DNA of 64,000 nucleotides from Pogonophryne albipinna (Eukaryota; Chordata; Actinopteri; Perciformes; Artedidraconidae). This document shows, in pieces, positions 1 to 12,700 of the stretch. The position numbers and the translations under genes were made by a program. Under the pieces are notes generated by a model. That model was not told the origin of the DNA, did no database searches, and was given only the letters and a program-made list of their open reading frames with translations. Location: NCBI GenBank assembly GCA_028583405.1, contig CM053249.1, positions 35,292,628-35,356,627 of the forward strand, written 5' to 3'. Numbering within the stretch: the stretch's first letter is position 1; every line of letters begins with the position of its first letter.

Positions 1-44
1 AACCTAAGCCCAACATGCATTAGGTCATAAAGCATGGAGAATAG

Positions 45-561
45 CAATGTTGGAAAGTAACTAAGTACATTTACTCAAGTATTGTTGTTGTTGACACATT
101 TCTACTATAGTATTTCCATTGAATACAACTTTATACTTCTACTCCACAAATATAGGCAAATATCGTACTTTTTACTCTACTACATTTATTTTAACACTCT
201 CAAACTTTGCACATATAAAACAAACGATAAACTGATATGGTAAAATGCAGTACTGATCTGCACAGTATTTCAAGTATTTAAATCTGGTCCATATTGACAA
301 ACTACACCACTAAAAAGGTCTTACATGTATAACAACAGAATATCATGATAACCATAATAATATAATACTGTGGAAAGATGTATCTTGCATGTACATTTCT
401 ATTACTTTTGATACTTGAAGCATATTTGGCTGCTAATACTTTTTTACTTTGACTTAAATAACATTTTGTAATCGGGGATTTTACTTGTAGTGGAGTATTC
501 TAAGACCATAGTATATGCACTTCTATTTAAGTAAAGGATGTAAGTACTTCTTCCAACACTG
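45..561. mobile_element. hAT-type miniature element (MITE) with 8-bp TSD
   Basis: The ends are CAATGTTGGAAAGTA and the inverted CAGTGTTGGAAGAAGTA. They are flanked by gagaatag (37-44) and gagaatac (562-569), an 8-bp duplication with one mismatch, typical of hAT elements. The interior is rich in the tandem-like words of a widespread teleost repeat (actaagtacatttactcaag, tttactt). It has no coding capacity. Related copies lie at about 32563 and 50232. Confidence 0.85.
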
Positions 562-597
562 GAGAATACCATGTGACGCTGGGTGTGTGTGCTTTAG

Positions 598-757
598 ATG
601 CCTCCTAAAAAGAAGGCGGCAGGGAAAGGCAGAGCTCCATCCAAGAGGCAGCTGGCGGAGGAGTTCCCCCCCGGAGAGGTCCTCACAGACACGGGGAAGA
701 AGTCCTGGAAGCTGGGGGCTCCCATCGGCCAAGGGGGCTTTGGTCTCTTATATTTGG
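598..757 (+). CDS. vrk1: vrk1 coding exon 1 (start codon and glycine loop)
   Basis: It encodes residues 1-53 plus one base (phase 1), from MPPKKKAAG through [11 protein letters not shown]. The ATG follows directly after a pyrimidine-poor but plausible acceptor (gtgtgctttag), so the exon may begin at or just before the ATG with the 5' UTR in an upstream exon. The donor is GGTAAGA at 758. The N-terminus is lysine-rich, like other VRK1 proteins. Confidence 0.92.
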
Positions 758-3700
758 GTAAGAATAGATTGAATGCAGATAAAGCACCTCAAAAATCCAA
801 CATGCAATGCTGAAAGACATGTATAGGTCATGGGACTGCAGACGTGTTTTAAGACTAAGCGTAATCACTGAATTCAGATTAAGATGTGTAACTCTGACAC
901 TTTTTACTGACCAAGTTATAATCTGAAAAATGTGACATTGCAGATGAATACAACTATATAGATAGATAGAGATAGAGAGGTACTTTATTGATCCATAACT
1001 GGGAAATGATTTAGTTAAAGCAGCAATGTGTTCAGGCATTCAAATCTTAAAATGAAAGGTGGGAAAAAGGATAAACATAATGAAATAAAAGCAATGAAGA
1101 GCAGAAAGTCTATATGCATATGAACCATCAGAAGTGTTCCGTTCTCTTGTTCCCAGCTCATGAGAATTCTGCCAAGTCTGTGGGTGCTGATGCTCCGTAT
1201 GTCATCAAAGTGGTGAGTCTCTAAACAACCTGAACAATAACTCAAATGTTTTCATATGCACTTTGGATTTCACAATCAATCCAATGATCAATGATAGTCA
1301 ATACCAATTCCAACTCTTGCAAAACAAACAAACAATACATTCCATTAACTTTAAATGACACATTGTTTCTTAATAATCGGCCAAATAATTATATTTTATC
1401 ATGGTGTTAATAATATCACATATACCATGATAGAGGATATTATCAATATGTACAATGACAGCAGCTTCCCTGTGTAGTATTTAGTTTGAAGAAGACGTTA
1501 GACAACACACAGCTGTTCCGCCTCCTTGCCTGCAGCAACAGTCCCTTGTATTGAAGAGATGCACTGATGTACGGCCTGTTTTCTCTCCTCGGCACATATG
1601 GTGATATGGGCCAATGACATAAGTCGGGGATTCTTTTGAAGGACTTGGAACTGTTGATCGAACTGTAGGGATGGGTATCGTTAAGGTTTTAACGGTACTA
1701 CTACTTTTATCGATACCGCTTATCAGTCCGGTCTTTTAACGGTTCTTTTGGAGAGAAAAACAAGGTAAACTAACTAAACACATTTTGAACAAAACTAACA
1801 TTGCTTTTTATTTAAATTAAATACATAATATTTCACATCAAAAGAAACAACAACGTTTAAAACAAATCATATTAAATAATCTGATGACAGAACTGTAAAC
1901 AGAATAGCTGAAACTTTAACAAAATAAATACCTCTAATCATTAACCCATGTTTGTATCATTGAGTTAACTCCGTGTGTTGCTGCTAGCATACATAACACC
2001 TGAGGTGGAAACGTTACTCGTGGATGGGGCTACAGAGCTACTAGAAAGACAGTGGAACCCGGTGCATTTCTCCGTCTGAATGTGGAGCACTTTTGCTAAA
2101 TGTTTAGACAAATTGCTCGTGTTACCGCCCTTACATGCTAAACTCTTATTGCACTTTAGGCAACGAGCATTGTCCACATCGAGACGGGTAAAGTTTAACC
2201 ACACCTCGGAGCGCGTTCTCTCCGTCATCTCCTCCGTGTGTGTGTGTGTTGCTGCATGTAGCAACTGCGTGTGTGTAAACTGCCCCGCCCCCTCGCAAGC
2301 AGACGGGGGAGAGAGATCGAAAATACTAAGAATAATCATCGAAGCATTTTGCAGTCTTTTTGCGTATTAGAAACGGAGTTGGCGACACTAAAACTGCAAT
2401 ATAATGTTTGTGTAGCAATAATACACATGATATATATGTTTTACATGTCTCCAGTACTGATAAAAAGACCGCTAATATATATTTAAAGTAATATAGAGGC
2501 CATCTACTCTCTGTGAAGAGGAAGAAGAGTGCATGCTGCAGGATTTCTTCCAGATAAAGATAGTTTTTATTCTGAATCAGTAGAGTAATCTATCACCAGA
2601 GAATCTTGCCAACTTCTGATCACTTCCCTGGAAAATGTTTTACATCTCCTAAACTTTGTCTGAATCAGTCTGCTAAAGCCCCGGACACACCAAGCCGATT
2701 TTGGCCGTCGATGGGCGTCAGGCCGACGAAGAGCGTCAACACGCCCTACTCAGATTGCTGTGTCCCGCACCGTCGTGTCTTTTCAGCCGTGCCGACACCT
2801 TTTCGGCCGAAAACCCTGTCGGCCAAAGGCTGTCGGCAAAAGAAATCACTCTGATTGGCTGTTCAGCTAGCGAATCAGTGCATGAGAAGCGAAACGGAAG
2901 TGAGGGACCCAAACAAACTATTAAGAAGGCAAATCTGAGATTTCATTTAACTCCAGGGTTGCAGTCGAATAGTCCGTTTCTCTTAGACCTTCCTAACGGA
3001 GTGAAATGACCCGGAAGTCCCTCAGTGGCAGCCATGATAAGAGCCGTTCCAATTCTCTAGATGATAGGAAAGGAGGTTTCAAACTTCCTTTATAACCTCC
3101 TTTAGCTTAGGAACCACTGGACCTCCCTTGACGAAAGGAGAGGAGAAAATGCTGTCCCACAATGCATTGCAGCCGCAGCATTTGCCGTCACTCAACAGTC
3201 GGCCGTTCACGGAAACAACCGATTATGACCGAGAAATTATATCATGAAAGTTACGGTGCTTATTAAGCATTTTAAACGTGGTAAGTTGCCAAAGTGCTTT
3301 GTTCTGAACGTTCATCAGTATTATAATCAAAAAGAGAAATATGAACGTTAGTTTTTACTGAAATGATCAAATAAAGTCAACATTTCACAGTCTTTACTGA
3401 GCTGTGTGGGGTTTGTTCAACTTTTAAAAGATGTTTGAATGGTGATATACACAGTGATAGATGTTAAGGACTAACGTTTATAATAAATACATCTGTATTG
3501 ATTTTAAGATCTTTTCATACAATCATACGTATTGGGATCATTTGTATTAATGTGGACCGGAGGGAGAGGGTGACGAGCATAAGTTTCACTTTCCTTTTTA
3601 ATTTAAATTCCAACTTTGGTCATGAAGAATATGTTTCTCTGTTGTCCACGTTCATAAAGCAACAGCATCAGAGCACGGTGCAGAGTCTCTAGATGAGTTT

Positions 3701-6700
3701 ACAGTAGTCCCTCGTTCTTATTAAACATCCATGTTGTAGTCCGCTGTATAGAAAACTGTAGTTTCCATAGTTTCCCCACAGCAGCAGACGCACATTCATG
3801 ACGTCCGCTGTCGCATCATAAACACGTCGGATAGTGAAAGTGCATTCGATTCTCTAAAGTACCGCAGTCTCTTCTCCTAAGTCCTTTTGAATTCTCCTAT
3901 CCACTATTCCTTAACCCTGTGACGTTTCACTCAGAGGTCAAGGAATAGACGATAGGGTTAGACCAGAGGTGCCCAGTACGTCGACCGCGGGGGCAATGCT
4001 GGTAGATCGCGAGTCATTCATAAAATAAAAAAATCCAGCTCCGTTAAAATAGACACAACAGGTTTTGATCCCTCCTCCCTTGGCCTCCCTGCCACTTAAT
4101 TCAGGAGTTTACTTGATTGACAGAAAAAGCGACCTATCGCTTTCCAGTCTGTTAACCCAGAATGCAAAGCGATACAAAATCAGTCAAGTGCCGGGAAAAC
4201 TCAAATTAAGTTAAAGAGACAAACAACAAAATGAGTGCGGGACCGAGCCAAAAGCTAAAGACATACCACTTCCACCCAGAATGGGAGGAAGAATATTTTT
4301 GTTGTGATGTCACATTCAGAGGTTATTTGCCTTATTTGTAAAGCAAGCGTCGCTCTGCCAAAGAAAGGTAACGTGGAGAGGCATTATCGGAGTGTTCACA
4401 AGGCATAGCAGCGACTTCCCTCCGAGTAGCGAGTTGAGAAAGAGAAAGGTCATGTATTATTGCTACAGAAACATTATCTCGCAGTCTTAGTGTCGCCAAC
4501 TCGTTTCTAATATGCAAAAAGACAAAAATAATGCATCTATGGTCGGTGTATTTTTAATCTTTCCAATCGAGACGGGATCTCTCTCTCCCCCGTCTGTGTG
4601 TGAGGGGGCGGGGCACTTTACACACACGTAGCTGCTACATGCAGCAACACACGGCGGGGATGGCGTAGAGAAGCGCTCCAAGGTGTGGTTAAATGTTACC
4701 TGTCTTGAGGTGGAGAATGCTCGTTGCCAACAGTGTTTAGCATGTGAGGGCGGTAACACGAGCAATTTGTCTAAACATTTACCAAAAGTGCACCACATTC
4801 AGACGGAGGAATGCACCGGGTTCGACTGTCTTTCTAGTAGCTCTGTAGCCCCATCCATGAGTAACTTTTCCACGTCAGGTGTTATGTATGCTAGCAGCAA
4901 CACACGGAGTTAACACAATTATACAAACATGGGTTAATGATTAGAGGAAACTGAGTTACTCTTTATTTTGTTAAAGTTTCAGCTATTCTGTTTACAGTTC
5001 TGTCATCAGATTATTTAATACAATTTGTTAAAACATTGTTGTTTCTTTTGATGTGAAATATTATTTATTCAATTTAAATAAAAAGCTATGTTAATTTTGT
5101 TCACAATTTGTTAAGTTAATTTAATAATATATGTATTTTTGAATCAAGTATTCATCTTTATTGTCTTAATTGTTAGTTTCCACATGCCTAAAACAACCTC
5201 AAGCTAAATCTAAAAATGTATGGCTAAATAAGAGCGCTTGAGAAATTGTGCAAGGCATACAGTAATAGTCCGAATAGTCGATTAATCGTTTCATTAATCG
5301 ATAGATTAATCGATTATCAAATTAGTCGTTTGTTGCAGCCCTATTGTAGTTATCCCATGTATACATACAACGTGTTATTCAGCAACCCTTGCAATTTGGG
5401 ATTTTATTTTTGGTTGGTAGACCTCGGTGAGCTGGTCATTTCAAAAGTAGCTCACCAGCCAAAAAAGTGTGGGCACCCCTGGGTTAGACGATAGGAGCTG
5501 ATTGTTGGACTATTCGACTGCAGCCCAGCTCTCGACACAGGTTCGGGAAGCCCCATGAGCTTCTCGTTGTAGAGTGAAAATGGAACGCACACGCTATTTG
5601 TTGTTTGTTTATATCACGCAGTCTGTTCTTCTTCTCTCGTGTATCACGCAGTCTGTCTTCCGGTTGTTGCCTCTTTTGAATGACGAATACACACTACCGA
5701 CGCCTGCTGGTAATTGCCATTCACGCATGCGCAGTTCGTACGTGCTTCTTGGCCGTCGGCTGAAGTCTTTGCGGTGTGTTCCAGTGCGACACATGGCCAA
5801 GACGCAGAGACGTGAGGCGACACAACAGTCGGGGGTCCGTCTGTGTCAGTTCTTTGGTGTCAGCTGGGTGAAGTCCGGGCCTTAAGAAAAACATTAAAAC
5901 AGCCCGAGAATTTCTCTGTCCGAGCCAAAAGACACTAAATGTCATTTAGTGAAATGGCTAAAAACATTGGTATCGGAAGTGTTAATTATTTATTAATTTA
6001 AACATCAGTTTTGTACTCGGCTTAGAAATGAGCAGTTGGTGCATCCCCAGTGTTAACATGCTGAATGGCAACTGATCAGTAATCTGGTTCTTTTGTCCAC
6101 AGGAGCCCAGTGACAATGGACCACTGTTCTCGGAGCTCAAGTTCTACATGAGAGCTGCTAAACCTGACCTGAGTAAGCCAACTTACCATTCCTCACACAC
6201 ACCCTCAAACACACACACCTAGAAGTATGACATTAACTAAAGGTAGCCTTGTGATCATAACACAACTCTCCAGCACGGCAAACAAATAAAAGAAAGAAAG
6301 TTGTTTAATTAAAAAAGACAATCTCGTGTCTGAGGTGCGGGGGGGCCCTGCAGAGGAAGGGAAGCTTTTGGTGGCAGTGCTGTTGGCCCCAGGCCACAGC
6401 TTTGCATTTTATATAATAACAATTCAAATGTCAATCTCCCCTGACAATTAACTGTTATATTACTAAGGAACCAAAGCTCATATTTTATTCATGCTGGAAT
6501 CTCACGTTGTTGGTAAATATTTGTCCCAGCAGCAGATTAGCTCGCGGCAGTGCTGCCCCCCCCCCCTCCATGGAATTATACTCTTATTACTTTAAGCATT
6601 ACAGCCATCACCCAGTTACCCCAGCTCCAGTCAGCAGCATGCCGCATGAAGCGGTAGCAACCCCACTGTCCTTGGTTGAGTGGGCATTACACATACTTTC

Positions 6701-9700
6701 AGCACATTTCTCAAACAACATCTTGTCCTGCAGTTCAGAGCTGGGTGAAGTCTCACAAGCTGAACGTTCTGGGCGTTCCAAGGTACTGGGGCTCAGGTCT
6801 GCATGAGAGAGGAGGGAAAAGGTAAGCTATTTCTCAAGTGAAGTTTCACCTTTCACACTTTTAGTCTTCCATCGGACGCAAACAACTCCTGATCCAAGAG
6901 TTTGCTAGTATAAATGAACCTTATACGATACAAGATTTTGTTAAAATATAATCGGAATAACCTAACACAAGTACAAATTGTCTGCAACATGCAAAAAACG
7001 TCCATACTCTGGAGTATTGAAAAAAGAGTGAGCTGGTTACATTTCTTTAGGATTTGAACAGCTTTTGGATTTACAGACAATCATGACACAACACAATGAA
7101 TAAGGACACTTACTTATTTGAACTTGGCAATTTGACATCTAACCATAAAATGAATGATCAAAAATACCTGATCTTACAGCTCAGAATAAACTGAGCTACA
7201 CCAACACTGTACTGCAGTGGGGCTAGTGTGACACCTCAGAAGCACTACAGACGTATTGTTTGTTCCTTCCAGGTACAGGTTCATGGTTATTGACCGGCTC
7301 GGCACAGACCTGCAGAAGAAGTTTGAAGAATGTGGGAGGAGGTTCCCAAGAAAACTGGTTCTACAGCTCGCTCTGCGTCTGGTTGGTTTTTTCATTTCAC
7401 TTTCATGTTTTCCAGTGAGTGGCAAGAGTTGTGTCATTTTGTACCAACGAGTTGTGAACAAATGGCAAATGGGTGCAAGCGCTGCGCCTAAAGAAAAGTT
7501 CTGTCCTATTCAGTTTATTTTGAATGTATGTGCTCAAAAATAACCAAAGCTCTGCACTTGTATTTGTTTTGCACGTGTTTCTCTGTAGGGATGGGTCAAG
7601 TCTAAAATGATTAAAGATTTCAGTATTGATGAGCTCCCATGTTAGTGGCACTTTAGTGTCATTTATTATCACGCGGCAAAGGGACAATTGTTTTTTAAAG
7701 GTTGTTCTGACTAATGTAGATTCTGCTTCTTAACAGTTGATCAAGTGAATACGTTTAGATATTTGTGATATTTTCTTTCTTAAATATAGTGGGGTATTTA
7801 AATAAGGACGTATGTTTTAAAGGTCTGGGTGCCGTGTCGGCGGGGTTGCAGGGCTCGCTGCTCCGCCCTTTGAGGCAGTCGGGCATTGTTTCTGATAGCA
7901 ACGTTTCTGATAGGGCCGTGGGCGTAAAGCCAGCCTACATTTCAGATATTACGTCATATCGGACGCAAATCTGGATCAGCTCCGTTGTTCCCCTGTTTTT
8001 AGAGATGTGGGTACGGAGGAAAAGAGAGGGTTTTATTTCCTGCCGCTGCGTGAGACTCCTGACACACCGGCGGGGACACATCTTTATGTATAAAAGACAT
8101 CAAAAAGTGCATTTTGCATGTCCCCTTTAAAATAATTTGGTTAATACGTTATTAATTAATTAATAAGCCTGACTAATGACATGGATCACTTCTGCATTAA
8201 CCCATGTTATTAAGATATTTGAATGCTAATATTAATGTTTATCCTTGTTTTTTTTACTCTTTCAGTTGGATATTCTGGAGTTCATCCATGACCATGAGTA
8301 CGTTCATGCTGACATCAAGGCCTCCAACCTCATGTTGGGCCACAGTGATCCAGACCAGGTCAGTACAGCTTGATGCATCCAAAGAATAAAAGAAAACATT
8401 CTGTTTTAAAATGGTGCTTCTACAACCTTAAACTTTTCAGCACAAGCTCCTCTGACCCTGCGCTGCTCCTGAAGCAGCGAGGGGAGTGTGTTTTTGATCA
8501 TCACACACACGTGCTGCTTCATTAGATTCAATTAATCCTGCAGAGGAGGGAGGGTATGTGTGTGTGTGCTGGGTGTGGTGTGTGTGTGTTCCAAACGGGG
8601 AGATTAGATGGCAGCAGCTAAGAGGTTTTCCTAACAAACACGGCAGGGGGAAATATTTAATTTGCAGATTAATAATGTATCATTGGTGGTGTTATTAAAA
8701 AGCTTTTTATAAATGACAATTTAAGAATGGGCCCCTCAGGATTGTATTATTAGGTGAGGTGTTTGTAGCTGTGATATTTGTATGTTTTCCCCTGGAGTTA
8801 CTGGGATGTAGCTTTGTTCTTATTTTTGCAAGTTTCTTTATTAAAGCAATTAAAGACTAAATAATAATGCTTAGTTTATGTTGATGGAATAATAATTTGA
8901 ATTTAAAAACGGGGGAATCATCTGCTCCCCATACTGTCAGTTAAAGTGCTGAGACATGGCAAATATGTTTTTATAAATAGAGAACAGGTTTAATCCTGTT
9001 GTTGGTGTGTGTTTGTCTTTCAGGTTTACTTGGTAGATTATGGGCTGGCATACAGGTATGCACCCGATAGTGTGATAAAAGAGTACAAGGAGGACCCCAA
9101 GAGATGTCACGACGGTACCATCGAGTTCACAAGCATCGACGCACACAAAGGAGCAAGTAGGTACATCACACGACGAGTAGATTCATAAAACCTCCCGTAC
9201 GCTGCCAGGTCTTTACTCTGTGGTGGGGGGTAAACCTTTACAAAAAGAGGAAGGCCATACAGAAAAGTATTAGTGATTTGTCACTGGTCCCACTGATTAC
9301 ACAACAACAATCTAAAAAGTGATCTAAAAGGTGGGATCTCAACCAAAAGAAAGTGAACATTTCTCATAAAACCAGAAATTGCAGTTTTTGTGATTGATCT
9401 AACTTCAAAGCAACCATGTCCTGACTCCAGCTTCATAGCTAACACATCGTGGTGCAGTGTTCATGTCTTTGTGTAGGCCGACCCAGAAGTTAGCATCAAG
9501 GGCTCCCTCAACAAAAAGGGTTGTGGCATATTGCAGAAAATAACATCTCTGTCAAACACGTTTTTCATCCACAATTTTCATCCACGTTGATGCAATCTCT
9601 TAAAGTAAAAAGCTAATGTTAGCCCATAAAGGAACTACATCACGGTCACATGACTTCACTTCACAGATGCTAAACTAAAGGCGGCTAATGTTTAGTAGTC

Positions 9701-12700
9701 TAATTTATTCACTCTGTTTTTATGAGAGTGTTTTATGTTGGAGAACAAAACATTCAAATCTCTTCAGCTTGTGTTAACCTCAGACCTTTCAGGGTTGAAC
9801 AAAAACAAGTTCCAAAAAGCTTTCACTTACAGATGAGGGATCATTCCTACTCTGCTCTAGTTCAGCATGTAATGCTGTTGCTGGCAATAGGTGATGCTGC
9901 TGATGTGGTTGTGTGTGTGCAGCTGCGTGCCGGCGCAGCGACCTGGAGATCCTGTGTTACTGCATGGTGCAGTGGCTGTGTGGACGCCTGCCCTGGGAGG
10001 ACAAGCTGCAGGACCCCCTCTACGTCAGAGACTGCAAAATCAGGTGAGCGGCACACATCATCTCTGACACACAAGGTGGTCTTCACAAATCTGACCTCTC
10101 AGGTAAAGCCGGGGGTCCACTGAGAAACATCATGCTGCTTGCTTTTCTCTTACAGGAGTCAAGAAAACATCTCTGAATTTATGAACCAATGTTTCTCCTC
10201 TCAAGACAAGCCAGGTAAGAACACACACACATAGAGGAACAGTGGCCATGCAACTTCCTCATTAAGTAAGAGTTAAGACAAGTCTATTTTATTTTGACAG
10301 CCCAATATTATAAACGTGCTTCCACCAGAATGACTCCAGTGGGGTAGGGATCTGTGGATCTGTGATCCACTGCTAACAATTTGGAATTGCTTTAAACAGA
10401 CACCCCAAACTTACAATCACAATACATTTGAATGACAGTATATAAAGCTTCTTGCATCATCAAAATGGATTTGATTGATATGGTTATTTCCTAATAACAA
10501 CAGGGTTCCCGCAATCCTTAAAGCCCTTAAGGGCATTTGATTAATTCATGTAAAATAAGGCCTTTTCTAAGCTCATCACAACAAAAGACTTCATTAACAA
10601 ATTGTCTGGTGGATTATTCATAGGAGAATTTCTATTGTCGATGACAGCCCAACTATTTGGAGAGCATTTGAGCAAACTGCAAGATGGGAATCAAAGGCAG
10701 TGCAATGCCACCTGCAGAGTGAACACTAGAAACATGCCAATGTTACAGTAAACATTTGTGCAAAGTCATTGATGTGTTTTCTTTCTTTAATGTAGGTTGT
10801 TGTAAAGTTGGTCTTAAATTGAATTCCAAGAGGCATTAAGACATTTTAAACGTTATAAAAAGTCCTAAATCTAACTATCCTTAAGCTTTAGGAACCCTGT
10901 TATTCACATCTATGAATAGCCCTCTAAATCCAGACCTGATCGGTCCTCATTAGAATAAAAGTCCTTAAACACACTGCAGTCATATTTATAGTCGAGACTG
11001 TAATAGCTCTAACGCTTGATGTCTGGCTGTGTTGAGAGTTGCCTTTTTAATGTTGGCACTGTGACCTGCAGGAAGCGTGTGGTTCAGACAGAGGAGAGGA
11101 ACACGGAGCGTCACACCTCCTTCCTTCTGCTGCGCCCAACACAAGCAAAGTGTTGTTTACAACTCCATCTGTGACTGTGTGTCAAATCTGAGGAAAGTCA
11201 CACCAAACACAAGCAGGCAGGACGCTGCGACCACAGCAGAAAGTCTTGGAACAGAGAGACAAGTCCAGTCGGTTATTGATGTAGTCCCTGTCACTAAACG
11301 TGGATCACAGCACAAAGAAACCCCTCCTGGAGCTAACTGGTACCACTGATCCTGGAGGGTCTCAGTATGTGATGAGTTTCAATTATTTTGCCCTGGTTTG
11401 TTTCAGAGGAGATCCAGAGGTTCATGGAGGAGGTGAAGTCTCTGGGATACCAAGACAAGCCTCCGTATGAGAAGCTGCGCTCCATCCTGCAGGCCGGCCT
11501 CAAGTCCATCCGGGCTAAAGATGACGGCACACTCACGTTCCCTGCTGTCAGTGGAGCTGTGTCTCCTGCTGCCAAGGTCAGGACACACACAAACTACAGC
11601 TCCAGTCACTCCAGAGTCTTTCACTAAAATGACCAACTCACTGCAGGTTATTAGTAATGTTAGCGTGCATCAGTATGTGCAGTATTTATTTATGGACGAA
11701 CAAACTGTAGACACACTGCACAGCTGCACTCACTAGCTATGACATTATAGCACACACATACTCATCATCATCAGTCACACATGCTCTCCTTTCTCCCCCT
11801 TTTTCCTTGCTGGCTAAAGTTACACACACTCACTCAGGAGTAATTTGCTACTTATATAACACATTGAAATAACCCAGAGGATTAGCAATAAGAATGTAGC
11901 TGTGGACGTAGCGGTGCAGTGTGCACTGTGCGATTTGGAGAATTGACTGATAGTGGTGTTGAAATGAATAGTTTCTAAGATGCATCGCGATGCTGCAGTT
12001 GGACAATAAAGTTCTCTGGTTCAAAATAACTTCCTGGTAGCAACGTCACATTGAATTGTAAGAAAGCCGGGCTAGCGAGTCTTCTGATGAGGCTGATGGC
12101 AACAAGATACTGGGCGCTGAACAAAATCCTCCCTTTTTTCATATTTATTGCAACTCATAGACAGTAATAACACACATTTGAGCAAAGAAATGTCTTCAGC
12201 AAAGAAGGATAAGGCTCCGCTAAAAAACGATTCAGCCCCCCAGATATAGCTATGCTAATCAAGCAAGCTATCGCGGATGAGATGGAAACTGTGCAGGGAA
12301 CAGTAGCAGACATGCTAAAGGGTTTAGTTTAGTTTATTTATTTATTTCGAGCGTGTAAAACCAAAGAAAATACAAATGAAACAAAAGATGATACAGACAT
12401 GATACAGTGCTATACAAATGAATGCAATAACAAAACGAAATATTTAATTAATAATTGAATAATCTGTAGTATCATTGTCTGATATCAATAAAGAACAAAG
12501 CTTTAGCTAATTACACGTCCGAAAAGGGGTCGGAAGAAGTTTACACTTATTTAATCCGACCCCTTCTCCCTTTTTTTTCTTCTTTTTACATCTTAATATA
12601 TGTTAACATACAATATCAATGTATACTTTAACCTTGAATCATTTATAAAATCATTCATATAATATATACAGGCAAGTTAGGTGAATGGTCTCTATATATA

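Larger units (their letters stand above)
3964..5481 (+). mobile_element. Charlie-like hAT element with exact TSD ggttagac (layer 3)
   Basis: The ends are CAGAGGTGCCCA and the inverted CAGGGGTGCCCACACTTTT. Exact 8-bp duplications ggttagac flank it at 3956-3963 and 5482-5489. It carries the beginning of a hAT zinc-finger protein (4231-4408) and is interrupted by the BED-finger copy at about 4409-5344. Confidence 0.88.
2955..5526. mobile_element. DNA transposon with gggttgcagtcgaatagtcc ends (layer 2)
   Basis: The left end gggttgcagtcgaatagtcc matches the reverse complement of the right end with one difference. The element lies inside the fold-back and holds the hAT element at 3964-5481. The sequence on each side (aggaatagacgataggg... 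and ggttagacgatagg) reads continuously if the inner insert is removed. No TSD of its own is clear. Confidence 0.6.
2671..5886. mobile_element. Outer fold-back element in vrk1 intron 2 (layer 1)
   Basis: The left end AAAGCCCCGGACACACCAAG mirrors the right end, whose reverse complement starts AAGGCCCGGACTTCACCCAG. Both arms carry 'gccgtcgg'-like words. The interior is interrupted by at least three later insertions. No coding region of its own is visible; open frames at 5574-5945 are antiparallel chance frames in the right arm. Confidence 0.5.

Noticed and set aside
5574..5945. Overlapping frames of 60-100 codons on both strands
   Set aside because: They lie in the right arm of the intron 2 fold-back; antiparallel open frames in GC-richer repeat arms are expected by chance.
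7256..7543. Separate 95-codon gene
   Set aside because: It is vrk1 exon 5 read through its donor into the intron; the frame after 7381 has no homology.
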